DNA from: Sandaracinaceae bacterium
GTDB taxonomy: Bacteria; Myxococcota_A; Polyangia; Polyangiales; Sandaracinaceae
Direction: 5' to 3'
DNA: 64,000 nt
Assembly (NCBI GenBank): GCA_040218145.1
Contig: JAVJQK010000007.1
Location: 62,001-126,000, forward strand
Of this stretch, positions 50,854 to 58,953 are shown piece by piece. Under the pieces are notes generated by a model. That model was not told the origin of the DNA and made no database searches. It was given only the letters and a program-made list of their open reading frames with translations. The position numbers and the translations under genes are program-made. Numbering within the stretch: the first letter of the stretch is position 1; the number at the start of each line of letters is the position of its first letter.

Positions 50854-52520
50854 TGGGCGCCGTGACGCGGTCGCCGCGAGTTGCCCTGGTGTCCGTCGAT
50901 CCGGTCTGGGAAGATCCGAGCGGCGACTTCACCCCGTTCACCTACTCGGTGCGCAAGCTCGAGGCGTCGCTGCGCGCGGACCCGAGCTTCGATGACGTCG
51001 AGGTGAAGGTCATCGACCTGCGCGAGCGCGACCCGGAGGCGTTCTTCGAGGCCATCGTCGACTTCCGGCCGACCCTCGTCGGCGCGTCGATCTATCTCTG
51101 GTCCATCGGACCCTTCCGGGACCTCGCGGCGCGCATCAAGCGCTGGGACCCGTCGGTGCAGGTCGTCGTCGGGGGCCCGCAGGCGCGTCCGTCGGTCTTC
51201 GCGCTCGAGCCGTATCGCCCGCTCCAGCGCACGGTCGACGCCGCGGTGACGGGCGAAGGAGAGGGCGTCTTCCGCGACATCGTGCGCGCCCATCAGCGGG
51301 ACGGCTGGACCTCGATGCCCGGGCTGCTCGTGCCGCACGCGCTCGGGTGGCGGAGCACTGGGCCGCTCGAGCGCGTGGACATCGAGGCCTTCCCCACGCC
51401 GTACCAGCTCGACATCGCGCCCCACGGGTTCACGGGCTACCTCGAGACCTATCGGGGCTGCCCCATTCACTGCAACTTCTGCCAGTGGGGCGAGCAGCGC
51501 GCGGACCGCGTGCACTCGGCCGAGTACCTCGCGCGTCACCTCGAGGGGCTCCGGCGCGCGGAGGTGCCGAACATCTTCTGCCTCGACGCGGCCTTCAACC
51601 TGAGCCCGCGCGCGTTCCGCAACCTCGCCGAGGCGGAGCGGCAGACGGGCGTGCTGGCCGACAGCCTCGTGCACGGCCACCTCTACCCGACCTTCCTGCG
51701 TGACGAGCACGTGGAGCTGCTGACCTCGTTCGGGCGCTGCCAGGTGGCGATCGGCGTGCAGAGCTTCGACGCGGAGGTCCTGCACGGGCTGGGGCGGCCC
51801 TTCGACCTCGAGCGCTTCGAGCACGTCTGCGACGTGGTGCGCGAGCACTGGCCGATCGAGCTCGAGCTGATGCTGGGGCTGCCGGGCGACAACCCCGCGT
51901 CCTTCCGGCGCACCTTCGAGAAGGCGGTCGAGATCGCCGACTCCGTGCGGGTCTTCTGGACCCTGGTGCTGCCCGACGCGCTGCTCGACCGGGCCGATCC
52001 GAAGCACGCGATCGAGTTCGATCCGGAGACCTGGCTCATCCGCTCGTGCAAGGGCTGGGCGCCCGAGGATCTCCGCCGCGAGCTCGACCACGTCAAGCAA
52101 GTGTCGTTGCAGCACGAGAACGCCGTGGTCGCTGATCACTGGGCCGGCTTCCAGGTGCGGCGCCGCGCGGAGCAGCGCCCGGGCCCGCGGAGCATCGACG
52201 ACGACGCGGACCGCCGCGTCATCGCGGTCGACCCGGAGCTGGTCGAGGAGCTGCGCGCGCGCGTCGGCGCGGTCGGCGGCTGGCGTCTGCGCACCATCCG
52301 CAATCGACACGACGGGCTCTTCTTCGACCTCGACTCGCCTGACGGGCGCGTGACCCTCGAGGTGGTGAAGGCGGCCGAGGGCCAGCCCCGCTTCGAGGCG
52401 CGCGACGGGCTCGCCTACTCACACCGCGGCGAGGTCAGCCGGCTCGAGGTCGAGCGGCTGCGGCGCGTGATCGCCGCCGTGCACCCCGACGCGCTGCCGC
52501 TCGTGCAAGAGAGCGCCTGA
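50850..52520 (+). CDS. Cobalamin-binding-type radical-SAM protein
   Basis: A 556-residue protein of the class that joins a B12-binding Rossmann domain (about 8-145, VGASIYLWSIGPFRDLAARIK, VVVGGPQARP) to a radical-SAM barrel with CPIHCNFC (Cys204, 208, 211) followed by QWGEQ. Such enzymes methylate unactivated carbons or rearrange rings. The B12 domain lacks a DxHxxG motif, as is common in this class. Residues 465-556 are an extra domain also seen in two neighbours. The ATG overlaps the previous stop, but a TATGAT (50849-50854) lies 7 bases before a GTG at 50862, an alternative start. Confidence 0.87.
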   Translation: MMGAVTRSPRVALVSVDPVWEDPSGDFTPFTYSVRKLEASLRADPSFDDVEVKVIDLRERDPEAFFEAIVDFRPTLVGASIYLWSIGPFRDLAARIKRWDPSVQVVVGGPQARPSVFALEPYRPLQRTVDAAVTGEGEGVFRDIVRAHQRDGWTSMPGLLVPHALGWRSTGPLERVDIEAFPTPYQLDIAPHGFTGYLETYRGCPIHCNFCQWGEQRADRVHSAEYLARHLEGLRRAEVPNIFCLDAAFNLSPRAFRNLAEAERQTGVLADSLVHGHLYPTFLRDEHVELLTSFGRCQVAIGVQSFDAEVLHGLGRPFDLERFEHVCDVVREHWPIELELMLGLPGDNPASFRRTFEKAVEIADSVRVFWTLVLPDALLDRADPKHAIEFDPETWLIRSCKGWAPEDLRRELDHVKQVSLQHENAVVADHWAGFQVRRRAEQRPGPRSIDDDADRRVIAVDPELVEELRARVGAVGGWRLRTIRNRHDGLFFDLDSPDGRVTLEVVKAAEGQPRFEARDGLAYSHRGEVSRLEVERLRRVIAAVHPDALPLVQESA

Positions 52521-52524
52521 AGCC

Positions 52525-53388
52525 GTGACGCTCCGAAGAACCCAGCCCGGCGATCGCTACTTCGACTACTGCCTTCAGCCCTACCGGCCGCGCCGCCCTC
52601 CCGAGGGCAAGCTCCGCGCGGACAACCTGCTCTTCCGCAGCCTGGAGCTCGCCGGTCTGCGCGCGGAGGCGCAGCCCGTGCTCGACGCGCTCGTGGAGGG
52701 GCTCGGGCGTGACATGGTGGTCTGGGGCGCGAAGCACGACGGCGAGCGGCTCTTCTGGGAGCTCTACGTCTACGACCCGCAGAAAGAGGACCCGCGCGCG
52801 ACGGTGACCGGGCTGACGGAGATCCTCGCGCCGCACCTGCGGATCGTGCCCGAGGTGCGCGAGACCGTGCCCTACATGATGGTCAGCTTCGATCTCGACG
52901 CGGAGATCCTCGCGCGCGGCGAGGTGCCCGAGCTGAACCTCTACCTGACCGGCACGGACGCGCACGAGGGCCGCAGCTACGTCGTGCGCGAGGACCGGCG
53001 CGAGCTGGCCAACACCTACCGGTTCCTGCGGCCCAAGCCCGAGATCGACACCGTGCTCGGCCTCTTGAAGAGCAGCCTCTTCCTCGACTACACCGACCCG
53101 CGCGTGCTGGCCGACGTGATGCCGCCCGAGCTGTTCGCGTGCAAACGTGTCTGCGTGGCGAAGAAGCGGCTCCGGGACGGCGTGTACTACTCGGGCGTGG
53201 ACGTGGACGCGCTGCTCTGGTTCCTCGAGCGCCGCGGCTGGCCGGCCGCGCTGATCGAGTTCACGCGGACGCACGCGGCGGAGCTCGACCACCTGTACTT
53301 CGACGTGGGGCTGGACTTCGAGCCGGACCTCTCGCCCAACTCGGACGGCGTGCGCGCGACGAAGACGAGCTTCTACGGGACGCTCTAG
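52525..53388 (+). CDS. Unknown protein of the radical-SAM cluster, repeated strand pairs
   Basis: A 287-residue soluble protein, GTG start 4 bases after the B12 radical-SAM gene. It opens with an aromatic stretch (GDRYFDYCLQPYRPRRPP), and then repeats strand pairs: MVVWGAKHDGERLFWELYVYD, YMMVSFDLDAEIL with VPELNLYLTG, CVAKKRLRDGVYYSGVDV, LYFDVGLDFEPDL. The pattern matches the protein at 46312-47274 and is reminiscent of ABBA-fold enzymes. It has no cofactor motif that I can see, so it may be a scaffold, a substrate carrier or an enzyme of new type. The next gene begins 3 bases after its stop. Confidence 0.65.
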   Translation: MTLRRTQPGDRYFDYCLQPYRPRRPPEGKLRADNLLFRSLELAGLRAEAQPVLDALVEGLGRDMVVWGAKHDGERLFWELYVYDPQKEDPRATVTGLTEILAPHLRIVPEVRETVPYMMVSFDLDAEILARGEVPELNLYLTGTDAHEGRSYVVREDRRELANTYRFLRPKPEIDTVLGLLKSSLFLDYTDPRVLADVMPPELFACKRVCVAKKRLRDGVYYSGVDVDALLWFLERRGWPAALIEFTRTHAAELDHLYFDVGLDFEPDLSPNSDGVRATKTSFYGTL

Positions 53389-53391
53389 CCA

Positions 53392-54753
53392 GTGCAGAGC
53401 TACAAAGGCAGATTCGAGCCGACGCGCTTCGAGGACCTGACGGTCACGGTGGACTTCCACTGCCACTCGGCGTGCCGCTTCTGCATCGTGCAGGAGGGCA
53501 TGAACCTCTACCGCGGCGTGCCCTTCGAGCGCTTCCAGCAAGCGGTCGACGAGAACGGGCAGGCCCCGCGCTACCACCGCGTCACGTTCACCGGCGGCGA
53601 GGTCACGCTCGAGAAGCGGCTCTTCGACTACCTCGACTACGCGCGCGAGCGCGGCGGCTTCTCGCACATCCGGCTGCAGACCAATGGCCGCCGCCTCGAG
53701 GACCGCGCGTTCGCGGAGCGCCTGGTCGAGGCGGGCGTGGACGAGTTCTTCGTCTCCCTGCACGGCCCGGACGCGGCGACCCAGGACTACATCTCGCAGC
53801 GCGAGGGCTCCTTCGACGAGGCGTGGCGGGGGCTGATGAACCTGCGCGATCTCGGCGTGACGGTCATGACCAACACCGTCCTGACCACGCTCAACGTCGA
53901 CCACCTCGCGCGCATCGTCGACACCGTGGCCGAGCTCGCCCCGGCCCGCATGGAGTGGTGGAACTACCTCCCGATGGAGGACAAGACCGACGAGCGCGGC
54001 CTCATCGTGCCCATGGAGCGGCTCGCGCCCGCGCTGGTCGAGGCGCTCGATCGCGCGAAGGCCCACGCGATCCCCTGCGCGGTGAAGTACGTGCCGCGCT
54101 GCCTGCTCGGCGAGCACGGCGACGTCATCGACAACACCCAGCCCGACGTCGTCATCGTCGAGGAGTTCTACGACCTCTACCCGAAGTTCGCGTGCCTCTG
54201 GGAGGCCAAGTGCGAGCACAGCGAGGCCTGCCTCGGGCTCACCCACGAGTACGTGCACAAGTACGGCTGGGAGGCCGACCGGCTCGTTCCCACCGCGCGC
54301 AGCACCCCGTGGGAGGAGCCCGAAGACGGCCTCGCCTTCGGCAGTGACGACCCTCGCGGCGCGGCCCGCGACGCGGCGCCGAGCGGCGATCACCCCGCCT
54401 GGCGCGCCCTCGTCGAAGGCGTCGCGGAGCCCCTCGGCGCGCGCCTCGAGGGGCTGCTCCTCGACCGGCGCCGCTGCACCTACCGCTTCGTCGTCGGCGA
54501 GGCCAGCGTGGACGTCGTCTTGACCAAGCGCAGCGACGAGCGGCCCGCGTTGGCCCGCACCCGCTCGTTCAACGTCTCCTACCGCAACCTCCGCCTGCCC
54601 GAAGGCGCCGAGCGAGAGCGCGCCGTGCTCGTGCGCGTCGTCGAGGCGGCCACCCGCGCCGTCGCCACCCGAGACGGCGGCGCCATGCTGCTCGACGAGC
54701 GCAAGGGCCTCATCGGCCCCGAGTCCCTGCGCCGTCCCCGAAAGCGTTCATGA
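53392..54753 (+). CDS. Radical-SAM protein with C-terminal accessory domain
   Basis: A 453-residue protein, GTG start. Radical-SAM core with CHSACRFC (Cys24, 28, 31), GGEVT and LQTNG. After the barrel, cysteines in PCAVKYVPRC and FACLWEAKCEHSEAC suggest one auxiliary Fe-S cluster. Residues 345-430 form the small alpha/beta domain also found at the C-terminus of the B12 protein and the N-terminus of the His-rich protein. Its stop and that of the convergent oxygenase gene interlock as TCATGA, leaving no intergenic space. Last gene of the plus-strand operon. Confidence 0.87.
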   Translation: MQSYKGRFEPTRFEDLTVTVDFHCHSACRFCIVQEGMNLYRGVPFERFQQAVDENGQAPRYHRVTFTGGEVTLEKRLFDYLDYARERGGFSHIRLQTNGRRLEDRAFAERLVEAGVDEFFVSLHGPDAATQDYISQREGSFDEAWRGLMNLRDLGVTVMTNTVLTTLNVDHLARIVDTVAELAPARMEWWNYLPMEDKTDERGLIVPMERLAPALVEALDRAKAHAIPCAVKYVPRCLLGEHGDVIDNTQPDVVIVEEFYDLYPKFACLWEAKCEHSEACLGLTHEYVHKYGWEADRLVPTARSTPWEEPEDGLAFGSDDPRGAARDAAPSGDHPAWRALVEGVAEPLGARLEGLLLDRRRCTYRFVVGEASVDVVLTKRSDERPALARTRSFNVSYRNLRLPEGAERERAVLVRVVEAATRAVATRDGGAMLLDERKGLIGPESLRRPRKRS

Positions 54754-55503
54754 GCGACGCGGTCGGCGCGCGAGCACGGACGCGAGCAGCGCGTCGTCGG
54801 TCTCGAGCGCGTCCAGGCTCGGGTCGTGTCCTTCCGTCGGGGCCGCGTGCTCGGACGCGAAGTAGGCGCCGATGAAGCGGCGGCGGCCCGGGCGCAGGCG
54901 CGGGATCACGCAGTGCCACACGCTCTCCTCGAGCAGGAGCACCGTGCCGGCGCGGAGCGAGAGCTCGACCTGACCCGGCCACTCGGGCTGATGGATGGAC
55001 GCGGGCGGATCGACGGGGTCCCCCACTGCGCGGGGCAGCACGCGCCACGGGCCGGTCTCGGGGCCCATGTCCTCCAGGAAGAGGAAGTGCACCACGCGGC
55101 GGATCGCGTCCTGTCGCGGTCGCTTGCCCGCGCGGCGCCAGCGCTCGTCGTCGATGCCGCCGAGGTGCGACTCCCACTCCGTGAACCCGCGGCCCTCGTC
55201 CGAGAGCACCGCGCCGACCAGCTCGAGGTGCATCGCGTCGCCGAGCACCTCGCGGAGCGCGTCGACGGCGGCGTCGGTGAAGAGCCGCGGGCCGAGCTCG
55301 GGCGCGAGGCCGAGCAGCGAGTAGAAGGCGAGGCCCGGCCCCGCGATCTCCACGCCATCGGCCAGCCAGACGGGCTCCTTCGCGTGCAGCGGCGGCGCGC
55401 CGAAGCGGGCGTGCAGCGCGTCGAGGGTGTCGCGCAGCTCCACGAGCGCGGCCTCGTCGTAGAGCCCCTCGAGGATCTGCCAGCCCTGCGTCCGGAGCGA
55501 CAC
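54748..55503 (-). CDS. Phytanoyl-CoA-dioxygenase-like protein with HxG metal motif, halogenase-like
   Basis: A 251-residue paralogue of the oxygenase at 50128-50853. Aligned by WxxH (WHTHIDGE against WESHLGGI), its first metal His113 is followed by Leu-Gly, so the Asp of HxD is Gly115. The distal His197 (SVWHCVI) and the 2-oxoglutarate Arg (RPGRRRFIGAYF) are kept. Loss of this Asp to Ala or Gly is the mark of Fe/2OG halogenases such as SyrB2 and WelO5, where halide takes the open site. Asp118 nearby might instead bind metal, or the protein may be inactive. Its GTG follows the upstream stop directly (TGAGTG). Confidence 0.8.
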   Translation of the reverse strand: MSLRTQGWQILEGLYDEAALVELRDTLDALHARFGAPPLHAKEPVWLADGVEIAGPGLAFYSLLGLAPELGPRLFTDAAVDALREVLGDAMHLELVGAVLSDEGRGFTEWESHLGGIDDERWRRAGKRPRQDAIRRVVHFLFLEDMGPETGPWRVLPRAVGDPVDPPASIHQPEWPGQVELSLRAGTVLLLEESVWHCVIPRLRPGRRRFIGAYFASEHAAPTEGHDPSLDALETDDALLASVLARRPRRS

Positions 55504-58239
55504 TCAGCGAGGCTCCCGGAACGAAGGCGAGGCGACGTGCTTCGGCGCGTTGGCGCGGGCGAAGGGCAGCCCCGCCGCCGCGAGCCGATCGATCACCTCG
55601 GCGCTCAGCGCGCTTGCCGCGTCCGCCACGTCCGGGAGCGAGGCGTCCGGGAGCGAGCCGCCCTCGCGCACGATGCGGACGAAGGACTCGAGCATGCGCG
55701 CGTCGGCCGCGTCGAGGGTCGCCGTCGCGTCTCCTCGATCCGCCGCCAGGTCGAGCCGCGGCGCGCCTCCATCCAGCTCCAGCGTCACGTCGATTCGGCG
55801 CTGCTCGCATCGCAACTGGAGCTGCACCCGCTCGGGGCGCGACGCGCCGACGAAGCGCGCATCCTCGAGCGCCGCGCCGGGGTGTCGCCACAGGACCAGC
55901 GCGAGCACGTCCTCGAGGAGCGGGGCGAGCCCGCGCCGAGACCAGGCGGCCGGCGCCCGCGGCCCCACGCGATGCACCACCCGGAGCAGCGGGCCCTCCA
56001 TGTCGTCGAGGCCGTAGCCGAGCAGGAGCGGGTGGGCCGGCGCGAGGGTCGGCACGCCGCGATCCCGCGCGAGCGCCGCCAGCGGTGCGCTCCGCCCCGC
56101 CACCACCACCGCGTCGGGGCGGATGGCGTCGAGCGCCTCGGTCGGGTCGGTCCAGCGCGGGCAGTCTCCGAACGCCGGGTCCACCACCTCCTCCGCGTGC
56201 GGGCCCACGACGGCGTCGAGGGAGGCGCCCTCGACCTGGCGCAGCGCCGCGGCCAGCTCCGCCGCGCGTCGCCCGTCACCGAACAGGGCGACGCGGACCG
56301 GGCGCGTGCCGCGGGCGATGGGCCGCGTGGGCAGCGCCCGAATCCCCGTGTCCGCCGCTGCGCCCCGCGCCTCGGCCTCGCGGTCTCGGAGGAACGACGG
56401 CAGCGCCTCGAAGTCGCTCGGCGGCAGCCCCCAGGGCTCGCGCTTGATCGCGCGGATCGCGGCCAGCTCGTCTTCTCCGAACGGCGCGCCCTCGATCGGC
56501 GTCAGCTCGTCGGTCCCGTGGCGCTCCGCGTACGGCCTCCACACCCCCGTGCAGACCCGCGTGTAGCGACACCGATCGCAGCCCGACGCGCGCGTCTTCT
56601 GGGGCGTGTCCTCCGCGATCCCCGCCGCCGCGTGCTCGAAGATGTCCGACCACGCGCGGAAGGCCCCGAGCCGGCACGGCGGGATCCCCTGGCGCGCGCC
56701 GATCCACGCGGGCTGATCCAGCGCGAGCGCCTCGCTCATCGCCGCCTCCAGGTGCGGCTGGAGCGCGCTCATGCGGGGCATCATCGCGAGATCCTCGAGC
56801 GCCTTGTACTGCGGGGTCACGAACGCGAACGAGATGGCCACCCGGCCCTCGAAGCGCCCCCGCACGAAGCGCACGAACGACGACAAGAAGCGCATGTTCT
56901 CGGTCGTGATCACGTGATTGACCGTGGTCTTGACGCCCGCGTCCGCGAGCAGTCCCGTGGCCTTCACGGTGCGATCGAAGTCGCCCTCCTTGCGCGTCAG
57001 GTGCCGGCTCAGCCGCTCGTCGTGCGCGTGCAGGGAGACGAAGGCGTGCGTCAGACCGGCGTCCGCCAGCGCGCGCACCTTCGCCTCCCGGTCGAGCAGC
57101 GTGCCGTTCGTGACCAGCTCCACCTCCGCGATCCCGAGCCGCCGCGCCTCCGCCACGTACCGCGGCAAGCCCTTGGCCAGCGTGGGCTCGCCCCCGCCGA
57201 ACGCGAGCCGCGAGACGCCGCGCTCGGCCGCGCGCACGATCTGCTTCAGCATCGCGTCGTCCGACGTCCACACGTTCGCCGACGTCTCGTTCGCGCTGCA
57301 GAACACGCAGTCCTGGTTGCAATTCACCGTCGGACGCAGGACGAGCAGCCCGGTCCGCTTCGCCGCCTCCCGCCGCTCCTCTGTCCACTCCTCATGCGGG
57401 GTGCTGCGCTGGTGGTAGAGCGCGCTCGGCCGCTCCGGAAACGGCCTCAGCCCCACCTCGCCGTGCGCCTCCACCTGCCTGCGCGGGACGCCCGGACACT
57501 GCGCGGCGCAGGCGCAGCCCGCGCACACGGCGGGCCGCACGCACCCGAAGGCCGGCTCGCGCTCGCGCTTGGGGTCGAAGCGGAAGACCTCGCCGCGCTC
57601 GGGCAGCGCGCAGAAGGGCACCCCCGCGTCGCGGTTCAGCGCCGCCTCGATCCCGGCCTCGGCGCACCAGGCGAGGGCCTCGTCGAGGAGCGGGCCGCTC
57701 TCGGTCCAGGGAGGGGTGACCAGCTGCGCGTGCACCTCACCGCGCGGAGCCACGAAGCGCGCCGCGGCCACCCGATCGCAGGAAGCCCGGGCGCGCTGCA
57801 CCACGGAGAGCGGGTGCGAGAGCCTCCGCGCGAGCACCGGCACCTCGATCTCCACCCGCAGACCCGCCGAAGCGAAGCGCTCGAGCGCCTCGAGGCTCTG
57901 TTCGAGCTGCCCCGGCGAGCCGACGATCCGGTCGTGCACCGCGGCCACGTGCGAGAAGAGCGGCACCCTCACCCCGCTCGCGCCCGCGTCGACGAGGTCC
58001 TCCGCCCGCCAGTTCCCGTGCGTGTGCACCACGCGCTCGGACCAGCTCGCCTCCGCCGACGCGACGAGCATCGCGCGCGCCCACGCCGCGTCGCCCCGCA
58101 GCGTCAGCCGCCCCCCTCCGTGCCGGGCCGCCGCCGCCGCGTCCGCCGACGCCGCCTGTCCCGTCGCGCGGCAGAGCACGCACGCCCGGTCGCACCCCGA
58201 CGGCGCGTGCAGCGTCACATCCCGTCCGCGCGACCTCAC
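55504..58239 (-). CDS. Triple fusion: two radical-SAM modules plus Gfo/Idh/MocA-like oxidoreductase
   Basis: A 911-residue protein. Module 1 has CDRACVLC (Cys16, 20, 23) but no GGE motif (LTLRGDA stands there), so it binds a cluster yet may be a degenerate barrel; it ends with CAGCACAAQCPG. Module 2 has CNQDCVFC (Cys307, 311, 314), GGGEPT and the terminal cluster CDRCRYTRVCTG (about 554-564). From about 646 a Rossmann domain (VRVALFGDGRRAAELA) and a beta-sheet domain follow, as in Gfo/Idh/MocA oxidoreductases. Modules 1-2 are related to the tandem protein at 47244-49046. GTG start 6 bases from TAGAAT. Confidence 0.85.
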   Translation of the reverse strand: MRSRGRDVTLHAPSGCDRACVLCRATGQAASADAAAAARHGGGRLTLRGDAAWARAMLVASAEASWSERVVHTHGNWRAEDLVDAGASGVRVPLFSHVAAVHDRIVGSPGQLEQSLEALERFASAGLRVEIEVPVLARRLSHPLSVVQRARASCDRVAAARFVAPRGEVHAQLVTPPWTESGPLLDEALAWCAEAGIEAALNRDAGVPFCALPERGEVFRFDPKREREPAFGCVRPAVCAGCACAAQCPGVPRRQVEAHGEVGLRPFPERPSALYHQRSTPHEEWTEERREAAKRTGLLVLRPTVNCNQDCVFCSANETSANVWTSDDAMLKQIVRAAERGVSRLAFGGGEPTLAKGLPRYVAEARRLGIAEVELVTNGTLLDREAKVRALADAGLTHAFVSLHAHDERLSRHLTRKEGDFDRTVKATGLLADAGVKTTVNHVITTENMRFLSSFVRFVRGRFEGRVAISFAFVTPQYKALEDLAMMPRMSALQPHLEAAMSEALALDQPAWIGARQGIPPCRLGAFRAWSDIFEHAAAGIAEDTPQKTRASGCDRCRYTRVCTGVWRPYAERHGTDELTPIEGAPFGEDELAAIRAIKREPWGLPPSDFEALPSFLRDREAEARGAAADTGIRALPTRPIARGTRPVRVALFGDGRRAAELAAALRQVEGASLDAVVGPHAEEVVDPAFGDCPRWTDPTEALDAIRPDAVVVAGRSAPLAALARDRGVPTLAPAHPLLLGYGLDDMEGPLLRVVHRVGPRAPAAWSRRGLAPLLEDVLALVLWRHPGAALEDARFVGASRPERVQLQLRCEQRRIDVTLELDGGAPRLDLAADRGDATATLDAADARMLESFVRIVREGGSLPDASLPDVADAASALSAEVIDRLAAAGLPFARANAPKHVASPSFREPR

Positions 58240-58245
58240 CCCGCG

Positions 58246-58251
58246 ATTCTA
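58246..58251 (-). promoter_or_regulatory. -10-like TAGAAT for the 58239 start
   Basis: Six bases from the GTG. The hairpin of the adjacent G-rich element (58258-58296) occupies the place where a -35 box would be. Confidence 0.5.
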
Positions 58252-58257
58252 GCCCAG

Positions 58258-58325
58258 CAGGCAGCCGAAGAACGCGAGCGTTCTTCGCCCTGCCTGCCCC
58301 TTGCCCTTGCCCCTGCCCTTGCCCG
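58258..58325 (-). repeat. G-rich tract plus hairpin, copy 3 of the dispersed intergenic element
   Basis: Read on the minus strand: GGGCAA/GGGGCA units (58325-58291), then a hairpin with outer arms CAGGCAG/CTGCCTG and inner GAAGAACG-CTCG-CGTTCTTC. It matches copy 1 in order and in the TTCTTC-GGC-TGCCTGCT arm. It stands directly in front of the triple-fusion gene. Confidence 0.6.
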
Positions 58326-58409
58326 CGAACCAGCGGTCGCTCGAGAAGAACGGGCTCGGGGGCTTCTCCGCGCGCGCGGCGACCCCGCGCCTGCTTCTTC
58401 GGCCGCGCC

Positions 58410-58889
58410 TCAGGTCGTCAACTGGATCTCCTTCGGGATCCGACCGAAGAACCGGAAGAGGCCCTTCGCGCAGCGATGAAAGCCGTCGGGTGCGCAGTAC
58501 ATCATCGGACAGCCGACCGAGATCACACGGAGGCCGGCGCGCCTGGCCGTCTCGAGCGCCTCGTCGTCGAACGATACCGGGCCCATTCCCTGGTGGAACC
58601 AGATCCACTCGGCCCCGGCTGCCGCCGCGTCCTCCGCGACCTGCCGCGCCTGCGCCGCCGAGGTGACGACGACCACACCCTCGACCCCGCCGGGTACGGC
58701 GTCCACCGAGGGGAAGGAGGGCTCGCCGTCGATGGTCTCGCCGCTCGGATTGATCGCGAAGACCTCGTGCCCGGTCTCGCGCAGGCGTCGAGCGATGGCG
58801 TTCGCGGGCGACTGAGCCTTGCGCGACACGCCAGCCACCGCGATCCGCCGCAGGGCGAGGAACGCGCGCGCGGCCTCTTGCATCTCCAT
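58410..58889 (-). CDS. CoA-binding-domain protein (YccU-like)
   Basis: A 159-residue Rossmann-fold protein of the CoA_binding family: RRIAVAGVSRKAQSPANAIARRL, then FAINPSGETIDG, VVVVTSAAQARQ and WFHQGMGP, ending with a CPMMYC pair. The family is related to the CoA-binding part of succinyl-CoA synthetase; function of stand-alone members is not settled. A GGAGG ribosome site lies upstream of the ATG. Between it and the triple-fusion gene are the G-rich element and a second CTGCTTCTTCGGCCGCGCCT segment (58387-58406) that resembles the hairpin arm of that element. Confidence 0.85.
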   Translation of the reverse strand: MEMQEAARAFLALRRIAVAGVSRKAQSPANAIARRLRETGHEVFAINPSGETIDGEPSFPSVDAVPGGVEGVVVVTSAAQARQVAEDAAAAGAEWIWFHQGMGPVSFDDEALETARRAGLRVISVGCPMMYCAPDGFHRCAKGLFRFFGRIPKEIQLTT

Positions 58890-58953
58890 CGGTGCCTCCG
58901 TTTGCTGCGCGACATCTACGCACCGAGTGAGCCGCGCAACCCGAGCCCGTGTC

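Noticed and set aside
46312..58239. Search for a RiPP precursor peptide in the radical-SAM cluster
   Set aside because: Genes overlap or are 0-26 bases apart, and I found no small open frame with a Gly/Cys-rich or leader-core layout that is not a shadow of a large gene. A precursor outside the window cannot be excluded.
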